From contig NZ_CP025263.1 in the NCBI RefSeq assembly GCF_002843605.1, positions 204,501 through 268,500 of the forward strand: a stretch of DNA of 64,000 nt, given 5' to 3'. Origin of the DNA: Pseudomonas sp. S09G 359. Its GTDB lineage: Bacteria; Pseudomonadota; Gammaproteobacteria; Pseudomonadales; Pseudomonadaceae. The notes beneath the pieces were generated by a model. That model was not told where the DNA came from, made no database searches, and was given only the letters and a program-made list of their open reading frames with translations. Numbering within the stretch: position 1 is the stretch's first letter; each line of letters opens with the position of its first letter. Of the stretch, positions 51,243 to 59,593 are shown piece by piece. The translations under genes were made by a program, and so were the position numbers.

Positions 51243-52412
51243 CTATAGAGCGGGTACTGTGCGGTAGGTCGCCGGGCTGAACACGCGGGTCACCACCAGC
51301 ATGGCCACCACCGTCACCGTCAGCACCACCCAGGCGCTCACAAAACTGCCGGTCAACTCACGCAGCCAGCCGGTCATCCATGGTGAAATTGCATTGATCA
51401 AGAAACCCACGCCCTGCACAAAAGCCGCCAGTTGTCCGGCTTGGCGAGGGTCGCGATGGTGGTCGAGGGTCAGCAGCAGGCTCAGGGCAAAACACGCGCC
51501 CAGGCCGAAGCCGCACAAGGCCACCCATACGTGGGGCAATGCCTGCGGGGCGAGGATCAGGCCCAGGTAACCCACGGTCTGCGCCAGCAGGCTGATGCCC
51601 AGTAGGGGGCGGCGGTCGATCCCGCGTTGCGCCAGCACCGGCATCAACAGTGCGGCGATCACCTGGAAGATAGTCATGAACGCCAGCAACGAACCGCTGG
51701 GCAGCACGCCCCAACCCAGTTGCTGATAGTAGGCCGGCAGCCACGCCACCATGCTCATATAGCCGCAGTTCACCAGGCCAAAATACAGCGCCAGCAGCCA
51801 CGCCCGGCGGTTGCGCAGGCCCTGGAACGCGGGCGTCACCTGTGGATTCTTCGCCGCGCCCAACGGCAGCCAGGCCCACAGCAGCAAGGCCCCCAGCGCC
51901 GGCAGCAACCACACGCCGAGCCCGGCCTGCCATTGCTGGAAATGCGTGGCCACCACCGGGCTGAGCAGCGCCGCCAGCCCGCCACCGGCCATCAGCGAGG
52001 CTGAGTACACGCCCATCGCCACCGGCACGCGGTGATGAAACTCGCGCTTGATCATCGCCGGCACCAGCGCCTGGATCAGCGCCACCCCCGCGCCGCCAAG
52101 CAACGCCGTGACCAGCAGCGCCGACGCCTGGCCCATCAGCCAACGCGCCAGGCACGCCAGCAGGATCAGCATCAGGCCCAACGCAATGCCGCGCCGCTCA
52201 CCCAGGCGCGCCTCCACGCGCACGCCCACCAGCGCCACCAGGCCCATGCACACCACCGGCAAACTGGTGAGCAGGGCGCTGCTCTGGAAACTCAGGCCGG
52301 TGGCCATGCGGATCTCGCCGAGCAATGGGCTGATGGAACTGAGGATCGGCCGCAGGTTGAGCCCGAGCACAACCAACAGGCCCCAGCCGGCGAGGGATTT
52401 ATTCAGGGTCAT
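51243..52412 (-). CDS. MFS transporter, CynX/NimT-like
   Basis: The 389-residue transporter has about twelve hydrophobic segments. The N-terminus (LLVVLGLNLRPILSSISPLLGEI) is the CynX/NimT signature (LNLRP...S.SPLL). It probably exports or imports a small anion or amino-acid-like compound; the substrate is unknown. The ATG at 52412 has AAGGGCG upstream. It is divergent from a LysR gene about 100 bases away, which probably regulates it. Confidence 0.92.
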   Translation of the reverse strand: MTLNKSLAGWGLLVVLGLNLRPILSSISPLLGEIRMATGLSFQSSALLTSLPVVCMGLVALVGVRVEARLGERRGIALGLMLILLACLARWLMGQASALLVTALLGGAGVALIQALVPAMIKREFHHRVPVAMGVYSASLMAGGGLAALLSPVVATHFQQWQAGLGVWLLPALGALLLWAWLPLGAAKNPQVTPAFQGLRNRRAWLLALYFGLVNCGYMSMVAWLPAYYQQLGWGVLPSGSLLAFMTIFQVIAALLMPVLAQRGIDRRPLLGISLLAQTVGYLGLILAPQALPHVWVALCGFGLGACFALSLLLTLDHHRDPRQAGQLAAFVQGVGFLINAISPWMTGWLRELTGSFVSAWVVLTVTVVAMLVVTRVFSPATYRTVPAL

Positions 52413-52511
52413 GCAGCGCCCTTGCGATAGATAAATGAGGCGTGAGTATGGGCAGTGGCAAAGGTATTCTGAAATTAAATATAACCATGCCAACCAGTGG
52501 CTAATGGAATG

Positions 52512-53372
52512 ATGACCGCCATGTTCGATCCCGTGTTATTGCGCAGCTTTGTCGCCGTGGTCGATTGCGGCAATTTCACCCGTGCCGCCGAGCGCCTGCA
52601 CCTGACCCAATCCACCGTGAGCCAGCAGATCCGCCGCCTGGAAGACGCTACCGCGTGCCAGTTGCTCGACCGTGACCAACGCCACGTGGTTGCCACCGCC
52701 GAGGGTGAGCGCTTGCTGGCCTATGCGCGACGCATCCTCGCGTTGCACGAAGAAGCCGCCGATGTACTGATCAACCAGCAAAGCGACGGCGTGTTGCGCC
52801 TGGGCGTGCCGGAAGACTTTGCCGCCGAGCGCCTGATGCCGTTGTTGTCGGCGTTTGTGCAGGCGTTCCCACGGGTGCGCCTGGAAGTCACCAGTGGCCT
52901 CGGCCCGGAGTTGCAGCGCCAGTACCGCGGCGGTGAATTCGATGTGTTGCTGGTCAAGCAGATGGGCGACAGCGCTGACTGCCTGGCCTCCTGGCCGGAG
53001 CCGCTGTGCTGGGTCGACAGCCGCAGCACGCCGTGCCTGGGGCGCGACCCGTTGCCGTTGGTGGCTTTCCCGGTGGGCGGCCTGTACCGCAATGAGATGC
53101 TCCAGCACCTGGAAGTGGCCGGCTGGCGCTGGCGTATCGGCTATTCCAGCGCGAGCCTTGCCAGCGTGTGCTCGGCGGTGGCCGCCGGGTTGGGCATCAG
53201 CCTGTTGCCGCGCCGCGTGGTGCAAACGGGGCATGTGGTATTGGGCGCCGACAGCGGTTTGCCGGCGGTGCAGGGCGTGCGGCTGGCGCTCTACGGCCGC
53301 AGTGGCTTGGGGGCGGCGGGGCAGAGCTTGCAGCGCCAATTGCTCGATTTATGCGCAAACAGCCCCGGCTGA
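52512..53372 (+). CDS. LysR family transcriptional regulator
   Basis: A 286-residue regulator when read from ATG 52512. The HTH is MFDPVLLRSFVAVVDCGNFTRAAERLHLTQSTVSQQIRRLEDATACQLLDR and the substrate-binding domain is from about 85 (GVLRLGVPEDFAAERLMPLLSAFVQAFPRV). Starts at 52509 and 52521 are equally possible, and GTG 52497 is less so; ribosome sites are weak for all. It is divergent from the CynX-like MFS gene, its likely target. A terminator follows at 53424. Confidence 0.9.
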   Translation: MTAMFDPVLLRSFVAVVDCGNFTRAAERLHLTQSTVSQQIRRLEDATACQLLDRDQRHVVATAEGERLLAYARRILALHEEAADVLINQQSDGVLRLGVPEDFAAERLMPLLSAFVQAFPRVRLEVTSGLGPELQRQYRGGEFDVLLVKQMGDSADCLASWPEPLCWVDSRSTPCLGRDPLPLVAFPVGGLYRNEMLQHLEVAGWRWRIGYSSASLASVCSAVAAGLGISLLPRRVVQTGHVVLGADSGLPAVQGVRLALYGRSGLGAAGQSLQRQLLDLCANSPG

Positions 53373-53423
53373 GCCATGCCTTTCCTGAATATTTTTTATG
53401 CCTGAAAAGCATCGAAAAACAAC

Positions 53424-53453
53424 GCCCCGGCTCCAGCCCTTGCTGGCCGGGGC
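53424..53453 (+). terminator. Terminator after LysR gene
   Basis: GCCCCGGC - 14 bases - GCCGGGGC followed by TTTCGCGTTT. An eight-base GC stem with a moderate T tract, 51 bases after the stop. Confidence 0.8.
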
Positions 53454-53552
53454 TTTCGCGTTTCGGAATGTTTCGTTTATTCGTTTTAGGTCTATGTATA
53501 ACTTTAAAGATTACTTTAAGAGATAAGCGTCTGGCCCCGATGATTCAGCCCT

Positions 53553-53590
53553 CGACGGCCTTCCACGCAGGCCTGTCGGTTTTTTTGTTT
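53553..53590 (+). terminator. Terminator-like hairpin in the tonB leader
   Basis: CGACGGCCT-tccacgc-AGGCC(T)GTCG followed by a T run (53580-53587), ending only 23 bases before tonB. It should stop transcripts begun between 53460 and 53550, so it may be an attenuator or end a small RNA. Confidence 0.75.
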
Positions 53591-53612
53591 CAAAACCGTA
53601 GGGAGTGAATCA

Positions 53613-54431
53613 ATGGGCAATGTCCAGACCGCCGCCAGTGCACACGAGGCGCAATGGCGCCAGGCACCGAGTGGTGAGTTGGTCGACCTTGGCCGGCCGC
53701 ATCGCGCGCCGTTGGGGCAGTTGCGTACGCAGAAGACTCCGAAGCGCTTCTCCAGCCGCCGCGAAGGGATCCTGCTCGGCCTGCTGGTGCTGGCCCTGCA
53801 CGGTGCGGTGATTTATTGGGTGAGCCAGAAGCCCACCCCGGTGCTGCCGATTGTGCCGCCGGAAATCCCGCCGATGACCATCGAATTTTCCCAGCCGGCG
53901 CCGCCAGTGGTGGAACCGCCACCGCCTGCGCCGCCACCACCGCCGCCGCCTGTGGTCGAGCCACCGCCACCGGTAGTGGATGAGTTGGCCGCCAAGCCGG
54001 CGCCAAAAAAGATTCCACCGCCCAAGCCCGTTCCCAAACCGGTGCCTAAGCCCGTCGCCAAGCCGGTCGAGCAACCTCCGGCGCCCCCTGTACCGGCGCC
54101 ACCCGCCCCGGCTCCGGTGGCACCGCCAGCGCCGCCCGCGCCGGCCCCGGTAACACCAGCGTCGGCCAACGCCGCGTACCTGAAGAACCCGGCGCCGGAA
54201 TACCCGTCACTGGCTCAGCGTCGCGGTTGGGAAGGCACGGTGCTGCTGCGGGTGCATGTGCTGGCCAGCGGCAAGCCGGGCGAGATCCAGATCCAGAAAA
54301 GCAGCGGTCGCCAGCAACTCGACGACGCCGCACTGGCCGCCGTGAAGCGTTGGAGCTTTGTGCCGGCCAAGCAGGGCGATGTAGCCCAGGACGGCTGGGT
54401 CAGCGTACCGATCGATTTCAAGATTCACTAA
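53613..54431 (+). CDS. tonB: Energy transducer TonB
   Basis: The 272-residue protein transmits proton-motive force from ExbB-ExbD to outer-membrane receptors for iron-siderophores and other ligands. It has a cytoplasmic N-terminal extension of about 50 residues, a single membrane segment at 52-70 that includes the conserved His63, and a Pro-rich periplasmic spacer (about 80-185: runs of PPPP, then KPVPKPVPKPVAKP). The C-terminal TonB domain includes AAYLKNPAPEYPSLAQRRGWEGTVLLRVHV and ends WVSVPIDFKIH. RBS AGGGAG before the ATG. First gene of tonB-exbB-exbD. Confidence 0.96.
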   Translation: MGNVQTAASAHEAQWRQAPSGELVDLGRPHRAPLGQLRTQKTPKRFSSRREGILLGLLVLALHGAVIYWVSQKPTPVLPIVPPEIPPMTIEFSQPAPPVVEPPPPAPPPPPPPVVEPPPPVVDELAAKPAPKKIPPPKPVPKPVPKPVAKPVEQPPAPPVPAPPAPAPVAPPAPPAPAPVTPASANAAYLKNPAPEYPSLAQRRGWEGTVLLRVHVLASGKPGEIQIQKSSGRQQLDDAALAAVKRWSFVPAKQGDVAQDGWVSVPIDFKIH

Positions 54432-54485
54432 CTATTGCGCTGCGGTGTGCTGCGCACGCCGCAACTTGTTCAGAGGGAAAACATC

Positions 54486-55205
54486 ATGGCATTAGCATCT
54501 CCACTTGAATCCATCGAAAGCGCGGTGATCTGGCTGCTGGTGGTCTTTTCGGTCGCCACCTGGGGCCTGGCTCTGCTCAAGGGCGTGCAGTTCGGTCGCC
54601 TCAAGGCACAGGATCGCAAGTTCCATAAACAGTTCTGGGCGGCGTCGAGTCTCGACTCTGCCGCTGAACTGGCTGAAACCCAGCCGGGCGCTGCGGCCCG
54701 CGTGGCCCAGGCCGGTTATGCCGCAATCCAGGTAGGTGAGGCGCCGCACGCTGCCGACCTGAGCCAGGCCATCAACCACCAGGATCGTCTCGAACGCGCC
54801 CTGCGCCAGCAGATCGTGCGTGAGCGCCGCTCTCTGGAAACCGGGCTGGCCGTGGTCGCCAGTATCGGCAGCACCTCACCGTTTATCGGCCTGTTCGGTA
54901 CGGTGTGGGGGATCATGGAAGCCCTCAAGGGCATCAGCGCCGCCGGTTCCGCCAGCCTGGAAACCGTGGCCGGCCCCATCGGTGCGGCGCTGGTCGCGAC
55001 CGGCGTGGGGATCGCCGTCGCGGTGCCTGCGGTGCTGGTCTACAACTATTTCCTGCGTCGCCTGAAGCTTACGGCTGCCGACCTGGATGACTTTGCCCAC
55101 GACTTCTACAGCCTGGCGCAGAAGAATTCGTTCCGCGTGCTGCTGCATCCGGCCCTGACCAAAACCAGCGCCGGCAACCCGCAAAAAGTGAAGGAGGCGT
55201 CCTGA
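54486..55205 (+). CDS. exbB: TonB-system proton channel protein ExbB
   Basis: The 239-residue inner-membrane MotA/TolQ/ExbB family protein has three membrane segments (AVIWLLVVFSVATWGLALL; GLAVVASIGSTSPFIGLFGTVWGIM; ALVATGVGIAVAVPAVLVYNYFL). The conserved GTVWGIMEAL and AGPIGAALVATGVGIAVAVPA are present. The ATG at 54486 has AGAGGGAAAAC upstream. It forms the proton channel with ExbD that energises TonB. It follows tonB by 54 bases; one base separates it from exbD. Confidence 0.95.
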   Translation: MALASPLESIESAVIWLLVVFSVATWGLALLKGVQFGRLKAQDRKFHKQFWAASSLDSAAELAETQPGAAARVAQAGYAAIQVGEAPHAADLSQAINHQDRLERALRQQIVRERRSLETGLAVVASIGSTSPFIGLFGTVWGIMEALKGISAAGSASLETVAGPIGAALVATGVGIAVAVPAVLVYNYFLRRLKLTAADLDDFAHDFYSLAQKNSFRVLLHPALTKTSAGNPQKVKEAS

Positions 55206-55206
55206 G

Positions 55207-55608
55207 ATGGCCTTCTCCACGCAAGACAGTGACGAGGTGCTGAGCGAGATCAACGTCACGCCGTTGGTGGACGTGATGCTGGTACTGCTGGTGGTGTTTA
55301 TCGTCACCGCGCCGCTGCTGACCAACGCGATCCCGATCAACCTGCCCAAGACCGAGGCCGTGGCCCCGGTGGAGCAGAAAGACCCGCTGGTGGTGAGCAT
55401 CGACGGCGCCGGCAAACTGTTTATCAACAAGGACGAAATCCAGCCGGACCTGCTGGAATTCAACCTGCAGGCGGCGAAGGCCAAGGACCCCGATGTGCGG
55501 GTGCAACTGCAGGCTGACGATGGAGTGAACTACGGCGAAGTGGCGCGAGCCATGGCGTCTATCGAACGCGCCGGGATTACCAAGCTGTCGGTGATTACCG
55601 CACGTTAG
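55207..55608 (+). CDS. exbD: TonB-system protein ExbD
   Basis: The 133-residue protein has one membrane segment (about 20-42; VTPLVDVMLVLLVVFIVTAPLL). Asp22 in that segment is the conserved proton-translocating residue. The periplasmic domain (about 60-133) has VVSIDGAGKLFINKDEI and VQLQADDGVNYGEVARAMASIERAGITKLSVIT. Last gene of the unit, followed by a terminator. Confidence 0.96.
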   Translation: MAFSTQDSDEVLSEINVTPLVDVMLVLLVVFIVTAPLLTNAIPINLPKTEAVAPVEQKDPLVVSIDGAGKLFINKDEIQPDLLEFNLQAAKAKDPDVRVQLQADDGVNYGEVARAMASIERAGITKLSVITAR

Positions 55609-55631
55609 TTTCAAACGTCTCGACAATTTTT

Positions 55632-55665
55632 GGCCGTCTCCTTGGCAGGGTGCGGCCTTTTTTTT
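55632..55665 (+). terminator. Terminator after exbD
   Basis: GGCCG - 16 bases - CGGCC followed by eight T. It ends the tonB-exbBD unit. Confidence 0.85.
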
Positions 55666-55711
55666 GCGTGGGATTCAGGCCGTTTCGAAAATCCTGATAT
55701 GGAATCGAATC

Positions 55712-55820
55712 AGTGTGGGAGGGGGCTTGCCCCCGATAGCAGTCTGTCAGTCAACACACCTGTGGCTGACCCACCGCCATCGGGGGCAAGTTGAATCGTC
55801 GCACCGCCCCTCCCACATTT
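55712..55820. repeat. REPIN with variant right arm
   Basis: Normal left arm (GTGGGAGGGGGCTTGCCCCC). The right arm carries the inserted loop (AAGTTGAATCGTCGCACCG). The remainder of the 327-base gap before the hydrolase gene is an AT-rich promoter (55840-55880). Confidence 0.85.
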
Positions 55821-55935
55821 TGATCTTTGGGTTTTGAATTTTTGGTTATTAATAAATAGCTTCTTATTCCTTAACGAATATAACCCTCGTCCCTATACTG
55901 GTCAGCAACGTTAAACGCTGCAGGAGGGCACACCC

Positions 55936-56517
55936 ATGCACAGCGAGTCGATTCGTTACCTGATCGTGCCGGGCTGGCAAGGATCGCCAGAAGATCATTG
56001 GCAAAGTCACTGGCAGAACAGCCTGCCCAACAGCGCACGCGTGGAGCAGGCCGACTGGCTTACGCCGCGCCGCGAAGACTGGGTAGCCGCACTGGCCGAG
56101 GCCATTGCCGCCGACAGTACCCCGGTGATCCTGATCGCCCATAGCCTGGGCTGCATCACCGTAGCCCATTGGGCGGCCAGCGCACCGCTGCAATTTTTGC
56201 GGCAGGTGCGTGGTGCCTTGCTGGTGGCCCCGGCCGATGTCGAACGCCCCGCCTGTGCCCCCGCCTTGCGTAATTTCGCACCAATCCCAACCGACCTGTT
56301 GCCGTTTCCGAGCCAGGTGGTGAGTTCCGACAACGACAGTGCCGTCAGCGCCCCTCGGGCCCTGGAGCTGGCGCGCAATTGGGGTGCCGAGGCCGGAATT
56401 TTGTCCGGTGCCGGCCATATCAATGTGAAGTCCGGCCACCAGCGCTGGGAACAGGGGTTCGCTTACCTCTATCGCCTGCAAAGCCGCCTTGAGCACCACG
56501 CCCGGCGCACTGCCTGA
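55936..56517 (+). CDS. RBBP9/YdeN family alpha/beta hydrolase
   Basis: The 193-residue cytoplasmic serine hydrolase has IRYLIVPGWQGSPEDHWQSHWQ at the N-terminus (family signature), nucleophile Ser in IAHSLGCITVAHW, an acid loop near SSDNDSAVSA, and catalytic His in GAGHINVKSG. Substrate unknown. RBS CAGGAGGGCACACCC. An AT-rich promoter with TTCTTATTCCTTAACGAATA upstream resembles those of sulfur-starvation genes in Pseudomonas. It is followed by a sigma-54 activator on the same strand after 49 bases, so probably an operon. Confidence 0.88.
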   Translation: MHSESIRYLIVPGWQGSPEDHWQSHWQNSLPNSARVEQADWLTPRREDWVAALAEAIAADSTPVILIAHSLGCITVAHWAASAPLQFLRQVRGALLVAPADVERPACAPALRNFAPIPTDLLPFPSQVVSSDNDSAVSAPRALELARNWGAEAGILSGAGHINVKSGHQRWEQGFAYLYRLQSRLEHHARRTA

Positions 56518-56566
56518 CCTTTTTTCAACGCCCCGTCCCTGAGTGGATTTGGGGCGGGAGCCTGCC

Positions 56567-57484
56567 ATGAGTCATGAAACCTTCGGCCAGCCATTGCTGA
56601 CCTTCCCCGACGCCGAAAAAAGCCCGCTGAGCATCCGTGCCAAGGCCCTGGTGTTTGTCGACCCGCGTTCGCGCCAGTTGCGCGAAGACCTGGAAAACCT
56701 CGCCCCACGTGCCTTGCCCGTGTTGATTCGCGGCGAAACCGGCAGCGGTAAAGAGTTGCTGGCGCGGCATATCCACCGGGGCAGCGACCGCACCGGTTTG
56801 TTTGTCTCGGTCAATTGCGGCGCCATCAGCCCCACTTACGCCGATGCCGAATTGTTCGGCTATGCCGCCGGAGCCCACAGTGGCGCGGCCAGCAGCCGCG
56901 CCGGGTGGTTTGGTTCGGCGAATGGCGGCACCTTGTACCTGGATGAAATCGGCGACTTGCCGCTGCCGATCCAGGTCAAGTTGCTGGCCGCCCTGGAAAA
57001 CCACGAGGTCACCCGCGTCGGCGCCCATCAACCGAGCCCGGTGGACGTGCGTCTGGTGGCCGCCACCAGCATCGACCTGGCCCAGGCGGTGGCGGCGGGC
57101 AAGTTTCATGAGCGGCTGTTCCATTACCTGAGTGAAGGCCAGCTGGACCTGCCGGCGCTGCGCGAGCGGGTCGGCGATATCCTGTCCCTGGCCGAATACT
57201 TTCTGGGCATCTACAGCCAGCGCCTGGACCTGCCGGTGCCGCTGATCAGTGACGCCGCCCAGCGTGTGCTGGAGCACCACAGTTGGCCGGGCAATACCCG
57301 CGAGCTGGAAAACGTTATTCACTTTGCCTTGCTGGTCAGCAGCGGCGACGAGATTCTGCCGGAACATCTGAATTTGCCAGTAGTCTGCTCGCCGCTGGAG
57401 CAGGTTCAGCGGATCTTCGCCACGGCCAGCGCCGCCGAGCAGGAAGCCCTGCGCAGCTTTCTACGTGACCAAGCCGCTGTATGA
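56567..57484 (+). CDS. Sigma-54-interacting AAA+ regulator with altered GAFTGA loop
   Basis: This 305-residue protein has a central sigma-54 activator domain (about 30-265): Walker A IRGETGSGKELLAR, Walker B GGTLYLDEIGDLPL, then VRLVAATSIDLAQAV, PALRERVGDILSLAEYFL and HSWPGNTRELENVI. It has no receiver or other input domain, as in SfnR-type regulators. Two oddities: the sigma-54 contact loop reads GAHSGA (102-107) instead of GAFTGA, and the C-terminus (EQVQRIFATASAAEQEALRSFLRDQ) lacks a clear Fis-type HTH. It may be non-activating or work with a partner. GGAG precedes the ATG. Downstream is an orphan MetQ-like gene. Confidence 0.85.
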   Translation: MSHETFGQPLLTFPDAEKSPLSIRAKALVFVDPRSRQLREDLENLAPRALPVLIRGETGSGKELLARHIHRGSDRTGLFVSVNCGAISPTYADAELFGYAAGAHSGAASSRAGWFGSANGGTLYLDEIGDLPLPIQVKLLAALENHEVTRVGAHQPSPVDVRLVAATSIDLAQAVAAGKFHERLFHYLSEGQLDLPALRERVGDILSLAEYFLGIYSQRLDLPVPLISDAAQRVLEHHSWPGNTRELENVIHFALLVSSGDEILPEHLNLPVVCSPLEQVQRIFATASAAEQEALRSFLRDQAAV

Positions 57485-57632
57485 GCAAAATGGAATATCA
57501 ACGTGAATAAAAGATATTGTTCGGGAATAAAAAAACTAGGTATTGTCCATTCCACGCCGCGATAGCACTTCGCTGGCACACCATATAAAAACGGTCGTCA
57601 GAGACGCCCCGGAATTTCGATAAGGACACTGC

Positions 57633-58415
57633 ATGAAAAAGGTTCTGTTGTTTACCGCACTGGCGGCTGCCCTGACTGCAAGCCTGGCCCAGGCCAATGA
57701 GAAACTGGTGGTTGCTGCCACCCCGGTCCCGCACGCGGAGATCCTCGAACTGGTCAAGCCAGTGCTGGCCAAAGAAGGCGTGGACCTGGAAATCAAAGTC
57801 TTCACCGACTACGTACAGCCAAACGTGCAAGTCGCCGAGAAGCGCCTGGACGCCAACTACTTCCAGACCCTGCCGTACCTGGAAAACTTCAACAAGGGTA
57901 AAGGCACCAACCTGGTCACCGTTGTCGGTGTACACGTTGAACCCTTCGGCGGTTACTCGAGCAAAATCAAGAAGATCGAAGACCTGAAAGATGGCGCCAC
58001 CGTGGCCATCCCGAACGAAGGCTCCAACAGCGGCCGCGCCCTGTTGCTGCTGCAGAAGAACGGTCTGATCACCCTGAAAGACCCGACCAATGCCCTGGCC
58101 ACGCCAAAAGACATCAAGGACAACCCCAAGCACCTGAAATTCAAGGAGCTGGAATCGGCCCTGCTGCCACGCGTGCTTAAAGAAGTCGACCTGGACCTGA
58201 TCAACACCAACTACGCGCTGGAAGCGGGTCTGAACCCAGCCAAAGACGCATTGATCATCGAAAGCTCCGACTCGCCATACGTGAACTTCCTGGTGGCTCG
58301 CCCGGACAACAAGGACAGCGACGCTATCCAAAAACTGTCCAAGGCCCTGACCAGCCCGGAAGTCAAAGCTTTCATCGAGAAGAAGTACAACGGCGCTGTA
58401 CTGCCTGCGTTCTGA
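57633..58415 (+). CDS. MetQ/NlpA family substrate-binding protein
   Basis: The 260-residue periplasmic binding protein has a signal peptide (MKKVLLFTALAAALTASLAQA), and the mature part begins NEKLVVAATPVPHAEILELV. VFTDYVQPNVQVAEKRLDANYFQ and VAIPNEGSNSGRALLLLQ are family hallmarks that bind methionine or a related amino acid. No lipobox Cys is present, so it is a soluble periplasmic protein. No MetN or MetI gene adjoins it; a different ABC system follows on the same strand. It may use another permease. A terminator follows. Confidence 0.92.
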   Translation: MKKVLLFTALAAALTASLAQANEKLVVAATPVPHAEILELVKPVLAKEGVDLEIKVFTDYVQPNVQVAEKRLDANYFQTLPYLENFNKGKGTNLVTVVGVHVEPFGGYSSKIKKIEDLKDGATVAIPNEGSNSGRALLLLQKNGLITLKDPTNALATPKDIKDNPKHLKFKELESALLPRVLKEVDLDLINTNYALEAGLNPAKDALIIESSDSPYVNFLVARPDNKDSDAIQKLSKALTSPEVKAFIEKKYNGAVLPAF

Positions 58416-58443
58416 TGTAACTCAAAACCCCCTTCAAGGTTTG

Positions 58444-58478
58444 AACGCCGATGGCTACTACAGCGTCGGCGTTTTTTT
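58444..58478 (+). terminator. Terminator after metQ-like gene
   Basis: AACGCCGA - 13 bases - TCGGCGTT followed by a T run. Ends the metQ-like transcript. Confidence 0.88.
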
Positions 58479-58503
58479 ATGCCCGAAATTTGCAATGCTT
58501 TAG

Positions 58504-58613
58504 AAATGTGGGAGGGGGCTTGCCCCCGATAGCAGTGGATCAGCAAAAGATGTGCTGACTGAACCACAGCAATCGGGGGCAAGTCGAATCGTCGCACCGC
58601 CCCTCCCACATTT
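58504..58613. repeat. REPIN with variant right arm
   Basis: Normal left arm, and a right arm with the inserted TCGAATCGTCGCACCG loop as at 48006 and 55779. It lies in the gap between the metQ-like gene and the amino acid ABC unit. Confidence 0.85.
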
Positions 58614-58636
58614 GATCTTCATCTCACCGTGGGTCT

Positions 58637-58717
58637 TCAGCGGCTATTGATCGCCCGGCGCAATGCCACCAGCCACTTCACCAGCTCCTGCGGATCGATT
58701 GGTGTTGTTGTGTTCAT
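58637..58717 (-). CDS. Putative 26-residue small protein
   Basis: The short frame reads MNTTTPIDPQELVKWLVALR and ends RAINSR. It has a plausible ribosome site (GAGGGATTGAATC) directly before the ATG. Amphipathic helix with a basic C-terminus. It lies in the 512-base gap between the metQ-like gene and the ABC operon. No homologue known to me; it could be chance. Confidence 0.45.
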   Translation of the reverse strand: MNTTTPIDPQELVKWLVALRRAINSR

Positions 58718-58927
58718 GATTCAATCCCTCGAATTACAGACCCCTCAACCATAGCCGCCACCGGCCAAACCCGCGAATCCGGGGGTTAGCTTTTTGGGTG
58801 ATATCAATATTCTATTTGGGTATTTAAATTTTGCTTTTTATACCTTTAAAGTTCGCGCTACCCGACGTTACCCACGCCGGATTGGACTGCGCCCGCTGCA
58901 TTACCCTTGCGGCGTCATGGACTCAAG

Positions 58928-59593
58928 ATGACCTTCGATTTCGCATTTATCCTCAGCACCCTGCCGGCGTTTCTCAAAGCCGTGGGGGTGACGCTGCAAG
59001 TGGGCCTGATCGCCATCGCCACCTCCCTGCTGGTGGCGCTGATCAACGCCGCGTTGCTGGTGTTTCGCACGCCCTACCTGTCGCGCCTGGTGGCGCTGTA
59101 TGTGGAGCTGGCGCGGAACACGCCGCTGCTGATCCAACTGTTTTTCGTGTACTTCGCACTGCCGGCCCTGGGCTTCAATATCTCCGGGTTCTGGGCCGCG
59201 ATCATTACCATGACCTTCCTCGGCGGTGCCTACCTCACCGAAGTGCTGCGCGCCGGTGTGGAAGCGGTGCCGCTGGCGCAGATCGAATCCGGCAAGTCCA
59301 TCGGCCTGTCCGACTGGCAACTGCTGCGCCATGTGATCCTGCCCCAGGCCGGCATCCTCAGCCTGCCGGCACTGTTCGCCAATTTCATCTTCCTGCTCAA
59401 GGAGACCACCGTGGTCTCCGCCGTGGCGGTGCCGGAGATTCTCTACACCACCAAGAGCTACATCGCCCTCTACTACAAGACTTACGAAATGCTCGCCGTG
59501 CTGACGTTGATTTGCGTGCTGCTGTTCTTGCCGCTGTCGCTGCTGCTCAGCCGCCTGGAAAGGAGGCTCCAGCATGGCCAGTTCGGGTCTTGA
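58928..59593 (+). CDS. Polar amino acid ABC transporter permease 1
   Basis: The 221-residue inner-membrane permease of the HisM/GlnP family has four or five membrane segments (TLPAFLKAVGVTLQVGLIAIATSLLVALI, LVALYVELARNTPLLIQLFFVYFALPALG). The coupling loop SGKSIGLSDWQLLRHVILPQA and ELARNTPLLIQ are typical. It precedes a second permease with a 20-base overlap. The AT-rich region 58800-58850 is the likely promoter. First gene of a four-gene ABC operon. Confidence 0.93.
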   Translation: MTFDFAFILSTLPAFLKAVGVTLQVGLIAIATSLLVALINAALLVFRTPYLSRLVALYVELARNTPLLIQLFFVYFALPALGFNISGFWAAIITMTFLGGAYLTEVLRAGVEAVPLAQIESGKSIGLSDWQLLRHVILPQAGILSLPALFANFIFLLKETTVVSAVAVPEILYTTKSYIALYYKTYEMLAVLTLICVLLFLPLSLLLSRLERRLQHGQFGS

